A DNA stretch of 64,000 nucleotides from assembly GCA_012064415.1 (NCBI GenBank), contig SSNU01000073.1, positions 105,919 through 169,918 on the forward strand, written 5' to 3'. Shown here in pieces: positions 46,719-57,051 of the stretch. The DNA comes from Gyrodactylus bullatarudis (Eukaryota; Platyhelminthes; Monogenea; Gyrodactylidea; Gyrodactylidae). The notes under the pieces were generated by a model. It was not told the DNA's origin. It worked only from the letters and a program-made list of their open reading frames with translations, and made no database searches. The translations under genes were made by a program, and so were the position numbers. Each line of letters starts with the position of its first letter. Position 1 is the stretch's first letter.

Positions 46719-46799
46719 GAAGAATTATTTAATGTTTAAAAGATAACATATGAATTGTTAAATAAATATATATTATTATTAATTATTTAATTATTCTAT

Positions 46800-47840
46800 T
46801 AAGTTATTATTATTTTCCAAATGAGCATCATCAATTTAAAAATTGCAATATTTATCAGAGAAGAGGTGAGTTTAGAAAACAAAAAAACGCAAGTTCTTTT
46901 CGTCAGTCAAATTTCTAAATTTTTGAATGTTCCCTAAAGTTCTCTTTTATCTGTCTGACCATTATATGTGAATCTGGTATATATTGAATAAGATAAATCT
47001 GAGAATCCGGCTCTTAATTGGAGTATGGTGTGAAGCAAGATAGAAACCCCACTGCCTTGTTTGAGGTTACATCTTTATGGAAGGTTGTTTACTGAAAAGA
47101 GATAGTGCAGCGGCAATTCTTCGGAGCCATAATGGGTACATATTTGCCATTTTTAAGAGATGTAACAGTTCATGGCTTTTGTAATTGTTGGAGCATCTTT
47201 AATTGTAAGCTTTGAGTTGTAGTTAAGCCCGAGGTCATTTATGAAAGTAATAACCGTTTGATTATACGTTGATTCATTTGGAATTCGATTTAATTAGATC
47301 ATAATTTTTGTTCTGAAATGATTAAAAGAGAGACTGAGAAAAAAAGAAATCAAATTTTCTCTAATTTAACTTACATTCTTAAAACTTATAAAATCCATGA
47401 TTTAAATTCCTCTTCATACCTCATTCTTTATATAGTACAATAGAGCAAGTCTTCTAGATAAAATTATTCAATTGAATTATTTTATGAAAAAAATGCATCT
47501 GAAGAGTCTTCAATGAAAACTAATAAATATTTCAAAAAAACAACATATACCAAAACCAAATTTACGAAATCAATTTATCTTTGCATTCTCAATTTTTTTC
47601 ATGATCCATTCTAAATATTATGTAAAAGATTTAAATAAAAATTGGTCTGCGTTCATCTTCTATCAGCAGGGTAGTATCTATAGGTTCTATTTCTTCAATT
47701 ATTTCATTTATTCTTATTTTTTTTTCAGGAAAAGAATAATTAATTAAATAAATATTGGTGATTGAAATTGAAGACTTATTTTTTCCCTTTGTCAATTTGA
47801 TTCTGTATTAATTATGTTGCTAATTTCATATGCTAGGATT
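46800..47840 (-). other. Mostly non-coding; possible LINE RT relic at 47050-47290
   Basis: The minus strand at 47150-47290 reads VITFINDLGLNYNSKLTIKD, similar in layout to the DLGV.Y..K block after the LINE active site. No other motif is preserved. The rest shows nothing. Confidence 0.35.
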
Positions 47841-47933
47841 TCAAGTTGTACATCTATACAATTTTAACAGACCCTCTCTTCTCTAAGAAAAGAGCAGCAC
47901 CTAAACTTACAAAGGTTAACTAGAGAGGTCATT

Positions 47934-47944
47934 GGTTCAAATCC
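47934..47944 (+). promoter_or_regulatory. RNA polymerase III B box
   Basis: GGTTCAAATCC matches the B-box consensus GGTTCRANNCC exactly, preceded by AGGTC as in a tRNA variable loop. It is not part of a complete tRNA. Confidence 0.6.
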
Positions 47945-47952
47945 CTGGTTCT

Positions 47953-48000
47953 GGCATACTGACTAGTCGAAAAAAAAGGGACGAAACGCGCGTATATGTC
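47953..48000 (+). ncRNA. Hammerhead ribozyme fold with one core change
   Basis: Stem I GGCAUA/UAUGUC gives six pairs including one G-U. Stem II GUC/GAC closes an A-rich loop, and stem III is ACG/CGU. GAA and the cleavage-site A are in place. The core reads CUGACUA where CUGANGA is required, so the invariant G8 is U (47964). All three stems form; activity would be expected to be poor. Confidence 0.6.
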
Positions 48001-48589
48001 TACCATATATGTATACTTAGATTATTTCTAAATGCTATGTGAGTTTCTTTCGTACCAGTCTCGGTGGGATCCATTAGTAAGCTGTAACATTCAGCGACAT
48101 GGGCTAGTCCATTACCAAATAAGAAGTTCCTGTTGGATATATTACCTAAGCACCTAGAACGAAATAATTCTAGTAACCTTTGTAAGTATAGGTGCTGCTC
48201 TTTTCTTGAAGAAGAGAGGGTTTAGGTTTGTTAAAATTGTATAGATGTACAACTGCAATAAGACGTTCCTGTGGGATATATTTAATGATTAGTACCTACA
48301 TCAAGTGATAATATAAGATCTAACACCAAAAAAGATACAATCATCAGCAAGAGATCACACATTATGAACTAACTATAAACTAATATTAAAACAAAATTAA
48401 GATTTTACAATTAAAATAGGTAATAGAGAATGTTGTTGTATGCGAATTTTGGCAAAGGTTCTGGTAGAAATGGGACTTTCGGTTCCTTCTCAGACATGTG
48501 TATTAGTTTTCCTTGGAAAAATTGTTTTGTTAGGATGCCTCTCTAGAGTTAACAAATTTCAAGCGTCAGGGTCGGAAAGTTGTAAGTGG

Positions 48590-49860
48590 TTGATGTCCTC
48601 AAGTGTTATTTTTGTCTGTGACGTGGCTTTTTGGTTCACAATCATCCTGCTCATGATATCTGCGGGCCGTTTTGCTCAACAGGTACATGCTGTATTGTGT
48701 AATCATATTCAGAAAACGTTGCATTTTGCGTATGACCCTTCGTGGATGATTGTTCTTACAGTTTCGTAGTGCAACTATGAAAGGCTTAGGATCTTTAAGT
48801 AAAAAGAAATGTCTATCAGTTAGATAAAATTTGAAATTCTTTGTTACGGCGTTATGAATAGCTAGTAGCTCTTGTTCAAAAACAGGATAATCTTTTTCAA
48901 CCGGGTTTAATTTTCTAGAAAATGAATACTGGTTCGTCATTGATGCGTTGCTTAATAACTGCTCCGATTGCATCATCGGAGGCAACTGTGTATACTAAGA
49001 ATGGTTTTTCGTAGTCAGGAGTACCTATGAATGGGTTATTCGAGTTGTATTGCCTTGAGGTTGCGCTTAAATTCGGGGTCAACCTCGAGAAGTTGATAAA
49101 GGTTGGCAGTCTTGCTAGCAAAACTTCTGCTAAATCGTTGATGGTAGTTGAATAATCCGAGTTTCGATCGTAATTCTCTTATAGTAGTAGGAGTCTCCAA
49201 TTTGCTTATCTCCTCCAAATTTTCTTTGCATGGAGTTATACATCCGTAAGATAGATCATGACCGAGGAAAGAAATTTGCTGTTTTATCCACTCATACTCA
49301 TCTCTATTAACATGTATGCCGTATTCACTAAGTCTGGAAAGGATTACACTGATATGCTCATAGTGTTGTTCCTCTGATTCACTGCTGATCAACAAGTCAT
49401 CGATATACACTGATAACAAAATCAAGAACTTGAAATATGGAGTCCATGTACCATTGAAAGGCTTGGCTACTATTCTTGAGCCCATAAGGCATTCTAGTAT
49501 ATTCGAACAAGCCAAAACGGATATTTAATACTCTCTTCTGATAATGGAATTTGATGGAATGCTTTCGTTTGGAGTGATATTTCATTCTGGTGGCTTTTTG
49601 CAGCAATTCGCTCACTCTAGGAATAGGTTATTGGCCTTTGAGAGTTAACATGTTTAAACGTCTGAAGTCGCTGCACATTCTATAGTTACCATCTTTCTTG
49701 GATCAGTGGACTTGGCTAGGTGGATTCTGACATACGTATAATTCCCATGTTCATTAATTCTTTGAAGTGGGCTTTTGCTATCTCGATTTGCTTTGTAGAC
49801 AGAACGAATGGATTTCTCTGAGTGCATTTAGTTTTCCGTTTAACTCGTGTTTTCAAGGGT
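48590..49860 (-). pseudogene. Ty3/gypsy pol fragment: reverse transcriptase and RNase H
   Basis: Reading from 49860 downward on the minus strand: NPFVLSTKQIEIAKAHFKEL, YRMCSDFRRLN, RFGLFEYTRMPYGLKNSSQA, then VYIDDLLISSESEEQHYEHI with the YIDD active site, FLGHDLSYG and ELRSKLGLFNYHQRF. RNase H follows with KLNPVEKDYPVFEQELLAIH and FYLTDRHFFLLKD. At least three frame changes and several stops break the frame. Protease lies beyond the preserved 5' limit; integrase is not seen downstream. Motif spelling is typical of metazoan gypsy elements. Confidence 0.85.
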
Positions 49861-49869
49861 AAAATTTAT

Positions 49870-50815
49870 AAGTGTCAGAAATTGAGTTTTTAAAGCTTTA
49901 TTGTTAGGATCATACTATGAAATTATCAATCAATACAAAAGAGAAGGTCCTTTTTCATAAGAACATTAAAGTTTCCCTTAAAAAGCACTCTAAAAAAACC
50001 TGTTTTATGTAGGTCTACTTGTAAGCGACCGATCAAAATCATGGTTTTGGATCACAAATGAAAGGGGTGTGAATCAATTACACATTGACTCGAGCCTCGA
50101 ATGGTCTAGTTTGAAAGGTAAAAAAGTGATGATTTCATAGTCTGGCATGAAAATCAGTTCATCAGATCACAAGTGATTGGATCTTGAAATCCAGATCATA
50201 TTTTTATTAAAAATCTGTATTTTTAGTTTCTTATCAGGGCGAAATACCAGGAGTAAATGGAACCAAAAAATCATTTATTCATAAAAATAATATTCTAGAA
50301 CCTTTTATCTGATCCTAAACCAGCCATAGGGATACTGATGAATAAAAATTGAAGGCCAAAATTTATCAGATTAAAATAATTTATTATGAGCTTATGCAAG
50401 AATCAAAAAAATGCAGACATTTATATATAGAATATCGGTCAGTCTTTACGAAAAAGTATTCAGATTTATCCGCCATCTTCGTAGAAGCTCAGAATAATTT
50501 TTTATCAATTGGAATAGTGAATTATTTGTAATCAGAGCATGATCTTATTTAAATAAATCATTAATTTAAGAACAAAATTTGTTAATTTTAGATATCAAAA
50601 TGAATTATTGGTAAAAAGGCAAAAATTATTATGACTGAAAATTTCTGTCTATTTTTCTGGTTATTGTACTGAATTGAGCTACCTAATAATACTTAGTTTA
50701 ATATTTCTTATTTCTCAATATTATTTCATGTATTCGTCGATCAATTTGATGAAAAATAATTTTTAGAAAAATAAGAATAAAATCTTTAATAATAAAAATA
50801 TAAGAAATACATGTA
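49870..50815. other. No gene seen
   Basis: No coding motif or repeat recognised; the frame 50349-50531 is unremarkable. Confidence 0.45.
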
Positions 50816-50827
50816 AATTGAAAGAAT

Positions 50828-51240
50828 TTAGTAGTTAATCGGACCACCATTTTTGTCGATTACTATTTGTAATCTTCGTGGCATACTGGTTATTGTGTAA
50901 TTTATAACTTGAATATCTATCAACTCAGTCATTTTATCAATGGTTTGACTGAGTGATGCTTCAGCATCAACTTCTCGTATTGCTTTGTACCACATCCTTT
51001 TATAATAACCAAAGATATTTTCAATTGGATTCAGATCCGGGCTATTAGTAGGCCAATTAGGAATATTCATTAGATCATTGGACTGTAGATAATATCGAGT
51101 CTGCAAATAAAATATTATAAATCTACAGAATAAAAACTTGCTTAAAATTACTTACAAAGAATGATGTATGAAATTTGGCATGATCCATCAAAAGAAGAGA
51201 TTGATTATCAGCCAATAGAGTCATTTCCTCCATAAATTCA
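50828..51240 (-). pseudogene. Tc1/mariner-like transposase C-terminus with an intron
   Basis: The first part (about 51240-51155) reads MTLLADNQSLLLMDHAKFHT and holds the second catalytic Asp. A GT-AG intron (about 51102-51156) joins it to TRYYLQSNDLMNIPN, then WPTNSPDLNPIENIF with the third residue (Glu), and the family-like ending VIDKNGGPINY. About 35 residues separate the two acidic residues. The N-terminal DNA-binding region and first Asp are not found upstream. No TIRs recognised. Confidence 0.7.
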
Positions 51241-51650
51241 AGATCTTCTCTGTTCTTCTTTCTTGGACATTTGGAGACACATCTTCTGGGATACTCTCTT
51301 CAGACAGCTCATCGGAAGCAGATGTGAATTCAAGAAATTCATTATCATCTGTATTATTGGTTCCTGACCATGATTCTTCTGAGTCATCATTAGGATTATC
51401 AAGTATCAACTCTTAAATATCAAATGGATATAAATGTTTCAATTTTCTTAAATAAGTTCAAAATTACCGTTTAATCGCCTCATCATTTCCAAATGAGCAT
51501 ATGGGTTGAAATTTGGTGGAGTCCAGTGATTGAGAAGTAGCAAACCATCTTGTAAAAGCTGGCAGAACTTTCTGAAGTCAGGTGTACCTTGGCTATCGAG
51601 AAATCCAGGCTTCTTACCATGAGGACAAAAAATGAGCAGTGTCATACACG
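51221..51650 (-). CDS. Unrecognised two-exon open frame with acidic C-terminus
   Basis: Exon 1 (to 51478) contains KKPGFLDSQGTPDFRKFCQ and HWTPPNFNPYAHLEMMRRLN. A 66-nt GT-AG intron (51412-51477) joins in frame to an acidic exon 2 rich in Asp, Glu, Ser and Asn, ending at 51221. It overlaps the start of the Tc1-like fragment by a few codons in another frame. I do not recognise the protein. It could be an upstream domain of the same mobile element or a captured host gene piece. Confidence 0.35.
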
Positions 51651-51689
51651 CCCTCAGCGAGTACGAAAATACACAAAAGATTCTGATTT

Positions 51690-51852
51690 CATTTACACAC
51701 CTCTTTGACCGGCCCGAACCCGGATGCTCCGCATAAAAGAGGGGGAAATGTAGTGATCTTAGTAAAGATAATGAATAAAAGTAACGAATATAATATAATT
51801 GTATTCGAATAAGCAAATTGTTTAAAAACATGCCGAAGCATTTGGCAGTCTT
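51690..51852 (+). repeat. LTR-like sequence, copy 1
   Basis: A promoter-like CATAAAAGAGG (51733-51743) precedes TGTAGTGATC and a block that matches 52345-52490. The copy ends GCCGAAGCATTTGGCAG, the same junction that precedes gag at 52490 and 6170. Confidence 0.5.
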
Positions 51853-51859
51853 TTCTAAA

Positions 51860-52340
51860 AGGGCAATCTGGTTTAATGGATAAATAGGTATGTCTTTATT
51901 TTTCTTTTTTTTGTTATTTAGTTTATAAATCAGGTCTTAATTTCTTCGATGAATTCTTTCAGGTTTTTTCTATTTAAAGAGTTAGGTTGTTTTTCAAAGT
52001 TTTTTTACATCGATTAAAAATAGCTAGATTTTTTAATTGCCCTTCAATTCTGTAGCGTTCTCTTAGTCTGAGAATTCTTTGGGGCTTCAGGGATTTTCTA
52101 ATTAGTATAAGACTTTTTATATCTCTTCGAATTCTGATTAATTCTGAAGGTTGACTAAGTTGTTTTCTGTACTGGGCAGATACTTTATTTCGGAAAGTTC
52201 TAGCAACTTTCTGAAACTTCATGGACCATTCAGTTTTTTCCGGGTTCCAACATCCTGAGCAGAATTCGACAACAGTTCTGGCCATCATTTTATATAAGAA
52301 CACCTTGATAAAGTCATTTTTGATACATTTGTGTATTTGT
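51860..52340 (-). pseudogene. LINE ORF2 3'-end fragment
   Basis: The frame 51974-52303 (minus) contains RTVVEFCSGCWNPEKTEWSM and NLAIFNRCKKTLKNN, equivalent to the C-terminal block of the 45726-46718 RT (KLAIFNRCKNIFKK). It is 5'-truncated and sits between two LTR-like copies. Confidence 0.75.
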
Positions 52341-52344
52341 GCAT

Positions 52345-52490
52345 GTAGTGATCGTAGTTAAGTTAATGAATAAAAGTAACGAATATAATATAATTGTATT
52401 CGAATAAGCAAAGAGTGGGGAGAGAATAAAACAAAAGTAAATATAAATAAATAAAATTGTTTAAAAACACGCCGAAGCATTTGCAGTACT
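52345..52490 (+). repeat. LTR-like sequence, copy 2
   Basis: Matches 51755-51852 but with about 48 extra bases after GAATAAGCAAA. It leads directly into the gag-like frame at 52511. Confidence 0.55.
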
Positions 52491-52510
52491 TTTGATTTCA
52501 AAGTGATATC

Positions 52511-52687
52511 ATGGCAGAACGTTTATCTAATGATCTTATTACTCCCCCAGGTTACACTGAAGCGAATGGTGCTACAAATGTCGCCGTCAGTGTCCTACCT
52601 AATGAGATGAAAGACCGGATCATCAATGAGTTATTGGGAATGTTGAAACGGTCGCAACATACACATCTGCTGATAAAAGACCTGTAG
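52511..52687 (+). pseudogene. Retroelement gag start, truncated
   Basis: ATG-initiated 58-residue frame MAERLSNDLITPPGYTE... with VAVSVLPNEMKDRIINELL, then a stop. The same leader and a similar frame occur at 5990-6170 (minus), so it is a repeated element rather than a host gene. The gag assignment is inference from position after an LTR-like sequence. Confidence 0.5.
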
Positions 52688-52699
52688 ATTTCTTTATAA

Positions 52700-53200
52700 T
52701 ACTTTCGCCATTAATATGTAATCAGGAATTTTATAAGAAAAGAATAAGGTTTGAAAAATTTTATAAGTACAGTTGTACCTCTATAAAAAATGTTACAAAC
52801 CTATCCCTCTCCTCTCTGAATAGTTTGGCAATGTAAAATTAAAATTATAAAAAAATGAAAACTCGTAAATCTGCAAGAAATTCATTAATCATCTGGTTTA
52901 TGAAGGTGAGAATTAAGAAGAGATATTGAATAATCCAATTTGGATCTTATATGAGACATTATTAATTTTAGACTAGTAAGGTTCTCACAGTCGGCTAATT
53001 CAAATTTTGTGTAGATAGAATTAAAAGCAGACAATAAAAAATTAGATTTAAATTTTTCATAACGTAGATTGTAGCTACTATGAGTTGTGGAATAAGTTTC
53101 CGTGAATGTTTTCACTAAGAATGCATATCTGCGAACCCAGAGTAATCCAAATCGATGGGTTCATACTATAGACCCCTCTTTTCGAGTTTTAATGTTACCG
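52700..53200. other. Unassigned; open frame 52885-53115 on minus strand
   Basis: The 76-codon frame contains LTSLKLIMSHIRSKLDYSIS and has no domain I recognise; it may be the end of a retroelement ORF. Nothing else is seen. Confidence 0.3.
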
Positions 53201-53202
53201 TG

Positions 53203-53830
53203 AATCAATCCGGGTAGAGAATTCAAGATCATCGAGGGAATTGAGTTTTTCGGGAATTAACCGTAACTCTGGAAACATTTAATTTCAAAAATTCTCACTT
53301 GTGCCGATTGCTCGATATTTGAAGCAATTCTTGATAGACAAAAATAACAGTCCTCGTCGTGATTGAAAGGGAATGACTAAGCTTTTATCCTATTCCTGTT
53401 TGACGAACAATTTGGATATTTGACTTTTTAAAGGCAAGATTTGCAGACTGATGAGGGAGAAAATTCTCTACCCGGATTGATACTTCTTCGTAAGAAAGTT
53501 ACTTACTAATTATGCATTACATTTGAGTCACAAATTGTCTATTTAAGGTAAAATTGTTTCATAATTACACCTTGTTAAATTAAAAATCAATAGAAGATTC
53601 TATCTAAAGACTTTTCAGTGACTTTGGAAACATTAATCAATAAATTGAGCTCATGTTTAGTCAAAATTCAAACACCCATAACTTTTTTATTATAAATGAT
53701 AGAAATGTAATTTTTTCTGCAAATGAAAGAGACAAGGTTTAATTATGAAACAATTTTACCTTAAATAGACAATTTGTGACTGAAATGTAATGCATAATGA
53801 GTGAGTAACTTTAGCTCAACTTGTAAATTA
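53203..53830. repeat. Nested inverted repeats
   Basis: AATCAATCCGGGTAGAGAATT at 53203 recurs inverted at 53461-53482. A second pair, 53495-53583 and 53737-53818, shares ATGCATTACATTT, CACAAATTGTCTATTTAAGG and TTGTTTCATAATTA. A third weak copy of the first block is at 53927. Probably overlapping MITEs. Confidence 0.75.
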
Positions 53831-54059
53831 GGGTGACACATTACTTTTTCATCAAAATTTCCAAGTTTATTTTCAATATTTTTCATACTTAAGGAAAAAA
53901 TTGATAGGGTTTAGTGGTACTGATCGAATCAGGAGAAAATTCTCTACAAGTTGAGACCAAAAACTAGAAAAGTGACAAAATTTGCCCAAAATATTAAAAT
54001 TTAAATATATTTGTCCTACTTCTTAGTAGATTTCAAATAAGAACTCTTTTTTTAGCTGG

Positions 54060-54310
54060 AAAATCAGGGTGTGCACATTCTCACACACCAAAACTGGTGC
54101 ACAACTGTAATCAAATTATAAGCCAACCTGTAATCAGTGACAAAAGAAGAGGAAAAGGCTGTCCAACAACGAGAGGAAAACGAAAAAGACTGAGTGGTCA
54201 GTTACAAATCATTCCTTTCATCTAAAGACAGAAACAATTATCACATTGAGCACAGTAATGATTTCAATTTAGTTCCTATTCCCCCCATACCTGAAGATGT
54301 CCTAGTATCA
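54060..54310 (+). pseudogene. Penelope-like ORF tail and 3' UTR
   Basis: The frame contains ISQPVISDKRRGKGCPTTRG and KRKRLSGQLQI, matching the tail at 26100-26415. A CCAATGGAAG block (54318) and a hammerhead (54375) follow, the same order as at 26100-25996. Confidence 0.65.
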
Positions 54311-54374
54311 AAATCAACCAATGGAAGGGCTCAGAATATTGCATTGTAATAATATTTAAATGTTAACCGGGGTA

Positions 54375-54414
54375 GAGTCTGAAGAGACCAGGCGAAATAT
54401 AACGTTTATCACTA
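54375..54414 (+). ncRNA. Hammerhead ribozyme motif, PLE 3' pLTR
   Basis: GAGU pairs with ACUA (three pairs). The core CUGAAGA, stem II GACCAGGC, GAA, stem III AUA/UAU and C at 54410 are all intact. It lies 3' of a PLE ORF tail on the same strand. Confidence 0.7.
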
Positions 54415-54479
54415 AAATATACGCTCGTTTTCTCGAACCTTCCTTATGAGTTTAGAAACCAACAAAAATAAGATTATTT

Positions 54480-54655
54480 CAATTTTTAAAGAGAAATTGA
54501 AGCAAATAATACAAACAACATACCCTGAAAAGAAAGTGAGATACATATTCAAAACCAACTGAATGTTTCTAAACCAATCAAAAGATATACTTGAATATCA
54601 TAAATCGTCATATTTTGTATACAAATTTAAGTTTCCTTGTAAGGCAGAGTATATT
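54480..54655 (+). pseudogene. Penelope-like linker/GIY-YIG start, truncated by a MULE terminus
   Basis: EKLKQIIQTTYPEKK and HKSSYFVYKFKFPCKAEYI match EVLKEAYPDVKL and ESHFVYKFQCPCKAEYI in the 60293-60856 copy. The sequence stops at the GIY half exactly where MULE-terminus sequence begins. Confidence 0.75.
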
Positions 54656-54786
54656 CTTCAGTATCAAAAGATGAAATAATTTCAGAAACAGTATAATATA
54701 ACAATATATCTTTTCACTTTTAGTATCATTATTTTTTTATTTTCTAACTCAGTATCATTTTTGTTTATCTAAACTCAATTTTTTTG
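54655..54786 (+). repeat. Fragment of a MULE terminal repeat
   Basis: Nearly identical to the middle part of the TIR of the 56149-57387 MULE, including CAGTATCATT repeats. The outer 110 bp or so and the inner end are missing. It abuts the truncated pogo transposase. Confidence 0.8.
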
Positions 54787-56054
54787 TCAATAAGCATCAA
54801 TGAGTCGTTCGAGCAGAACCAGCCTGCTCTTATTGATTTGACAGAACTCAAGGAAATTGGCTATAGAGTTGCTTCAGATTTGAATTTGACTAATTTTAAG
54901 GGATCTAAACCATTTTATAAACGATTTAGAGAACGACATAGATTAGTCTTGAGAAAGGTAAGACATTTTTTATCTTTATTCGAAATTATCATCTTTTTTT
55001 TCTTATCAATATTTACTTTCAGACATGCGGGGAGCAACTGACAGCTCCTCAAGAAGAAATAGATGCCTTCAGAGAAAGCCTACCAGAAATGACTCGGGGG
55101 TATGTAAAGAGTCAGATGTATAACATTGATGAAGCTGGTCTATCTATTTATTCTTTTTCTTCAAAATTCGTCTGCAAGAAAGGTAATTTGCTTTTCAACT
55201 TAGTCTAAAATATAAATATAAATGTGTTTTTATAGGATCCAAGAGAATCTCTGGGGCTAAACAATCGAAGGTCAGGTTCACCGTTGTCTTTGTGGTTAAT
55301 GCCGTTGGTCAGAAGAGAAAATTGTGGGTGATAGGGAAAGCTGATAGACCGCGTGCTCTTGCAAGAAGACCAGAGGAAAAGGAAAATCAAATATGAAAGG
55401 GATGCTAATAGATCGGCTTGGATGAATGAGGAACTATTTACAAAGTACTTAAAGGCACGGGACAGAGAATTGTCTCGCAAGAGGCTAATGGTGGAAAGAA
55501 AAGTCCTTCTTTTCTTGGATCAGTGTCCAGCTCACAGCACATCGGCAAAATTACAACACAAATTACGTAACATCAAAGTAATTTTAATTAATTTAACTGT
55601 TACCTTATTTAAATCACTAATTTATATTTTATTGAAGTTGGTCTACCTGCCCAAAAATTCTACGTCAGTCCTTCAACCCGTTGATGCTGGAATCGTTAGA
55701 AAATTTAAGGGTCAATACAACAAGCGAATAAATGCGTTTAGGAGGACACTTGATGGAAATGTTCCGGAACTTTCGAAACGTATGGATCTGTCCCAAGCCT
55801 TCGACCATGCTTTTGAAATTTGGGATAGTTTTCCCGAAGAAACAATAATAAAATGTTGGGAAACTTCTGGACTGATTGAAAAAACTATCCAAGACAGAAA
55901 CATTTTAATACAAACTACACAGTCCAGACTCATGCTTTTAGAGAACCACTTAACTAGTAATGGACTCATGGGCTCTTTGCATCTTGTCAGAGAACTAAAA
56001 TTCATCAAAGATAATCCAAGAAATGTACAGGATATTTATGACTTCGATGAATAG
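54784..56054 (+). pseudogene. Pogo/Tigger-like transposase, N-terminally truncated and frameshifted
   Basis: Exons 54784-54957, 55023-55182, 55236 onward with introns of 65, 53 and 60 nt (last 55578-55637), all GT-AG. The start lies inside the CENP-B-like DNA-binding half (SKPFYKRFRERHRLVLRK), so the first helix-turn-helix is lost. The catalytic core has YNIDEAGLSI, VLLFLDQCPAHS and LPKNSTSVLQPVDAGIV, with 33 residues between the last two Asp residues. A frameshift near 55355 separates GKADRPRA from QEDQRKRK. It is a different lineage from the 32203-33707 enzyme. No TIRs of its own are visible. Confidence 0.82.
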
Positions 56055-56337
56055 CTCATTATATTTTATTCCAATTTTATAATATTTTCACAATAAAATA
56101 ATTTTTTAAATTTTCATCTATTCATTGATTTTCAACTTTTAATGTTTTGGGAAATTTACACTTGCAGTATCATTTTTTTCGTTTTTTACAGTTACAGTAT
56201 AATAGACCGATGTTTTTTTACACTTACAGTATCATTATTTTTTTTATTTTCATCTTTAGTATCAAAAGATGAAATAATTTCAGAAACAATATAATACACC
56301 AATATATCTTTTCACTTTCAGTGTCATTATTTTTTTA

Positions 56338-56461
56338 GAACGGTAATATTGTCGAACTTCATCTAAGATATTACTATTCTGATTTGGATTCATTAGGAAG
56401 ATTAGAAAACAAGCGAATATTAAGTGATAAACGTTTTATTTCGCCGGGTCTCTTCAGACTC
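56338..56461 (-). mobile_element. 124-bp PLE pLTR insert with 53-bp target duplication
   Basis: The insert carries the PLE terminal block also seen at 11060, 25960 and 54370. It is flanked by 56285-56337 and 56462-56514, which are the same 53 bp with one mismatch. The uninterrupted right TIR has that 53 bp only once. Confidence 0.9.
56422..56461 (-). ncRNA. Hammerhead ribozyme motif at the edge of a PLE insert
   Basis: GAGU pairs with ACUU (one G-U). The core CUGAAGA, stem II GACCCGGC, GAA, stem III AUA/UAU and C at 56426 are complete. Its 5' end coincides with the insert boundary. Confidence 0.68.
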
Positions 56462-56690
56462 AACAATATAATACACCAATATATCTTTTCACTTTCAGTA
56501 TCATTATTTTTTTATTTTCTAACCCAGTATCATTTTTGTTTATCTAAACTCAATTTTTTTACAATATTAAAATAACTTACCAACCAAAATAATAATACAA
56601 GTAATCACTATATCTATTACTATTTATTTTTGAGGCTATTTGTTTGCTTTAGAGATTAAGTTTCAAGTATTTCCATATAAAAAATCTAAT

Positions 56691-57051
56691 TTATTTCAAA
56701 ATTTTTTCTGCTAATGAACGTATTCTCTTTTTCTTCGGTCTTCCTCTCTTTCGAGAATTACTTTTCGGTACAAGATTTTTTGGTTCTAATAAATCCAAAT
56801 CACAAAAGTTGAAAAGATTGGCATACATATTCTGCAGGTCTTGCAGCTTGTAGTATTTCGGAATATATTCCTCCATACTTAAATTCATAAAAGACAGCAA
56901 TGATATGAACACAAATAAATCCATTATGTTTCTTGAATCCACATGAGCAGGAGAAGTCGCCAAGGTTAACGTTTTTAAATAGCTCATTTGTCGAGTTCTT
57001 ACCCACACGGAATACCTTCAAAATTTCCATATCAAAATTATTTAACAACAA
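56691..57051 (-). pseudogene. MULE transposase C-terminus with SWIM zinc finger
   Basis: The frame from 57051 reads FSCSCGFKKHNGFICVHIIA, a CxC...CxH SWIM zinc finger as found at the end of MULE transposases. In another frame, SMEEYIPKYYKLQDLQNMY is followed by SRKRGRPKKKRIR, an AT-hook-like basic end, and stop at 56691. One frameshift (about 56880) separates the halves. The DDE catalytic domain is deleted. Confidence 0.8.

Larger units (their letters stand above)
47845..48253 (+). mobile_element. SINE-like element with B box, hammerhead and inverted ends
   Basis: The ends 47845-47915 and 48177-48253 are inverted copies (GTTGTACATCTATACAATTTTA and AAGAGCAGCACCTA blocks). Inside are a Pol III B box, a hammerhead fold and a unique tail. 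Schistosome SINE-like repeats are known to combine a Pol III promoter with a hammerhead; this element has the same parts but with inverted ends. No A box is convincing. Confidence 0.65.

Noticed and set aside
47920..47960. tRNA gene
   Set aside because: There is a perfect B box and a variable-loop-like AGGTC, but no acceptor stem, D arm or anticodon arm; it is a SINE-like promoter piece.
51755..52490. Long target duplication around the LINE fragment 51860-52340
   Set aside because: The flanking repeats differ in length and both lead into the same retroelement leader, so they are two LTR-like copies rather than a duplication made by the LINE.
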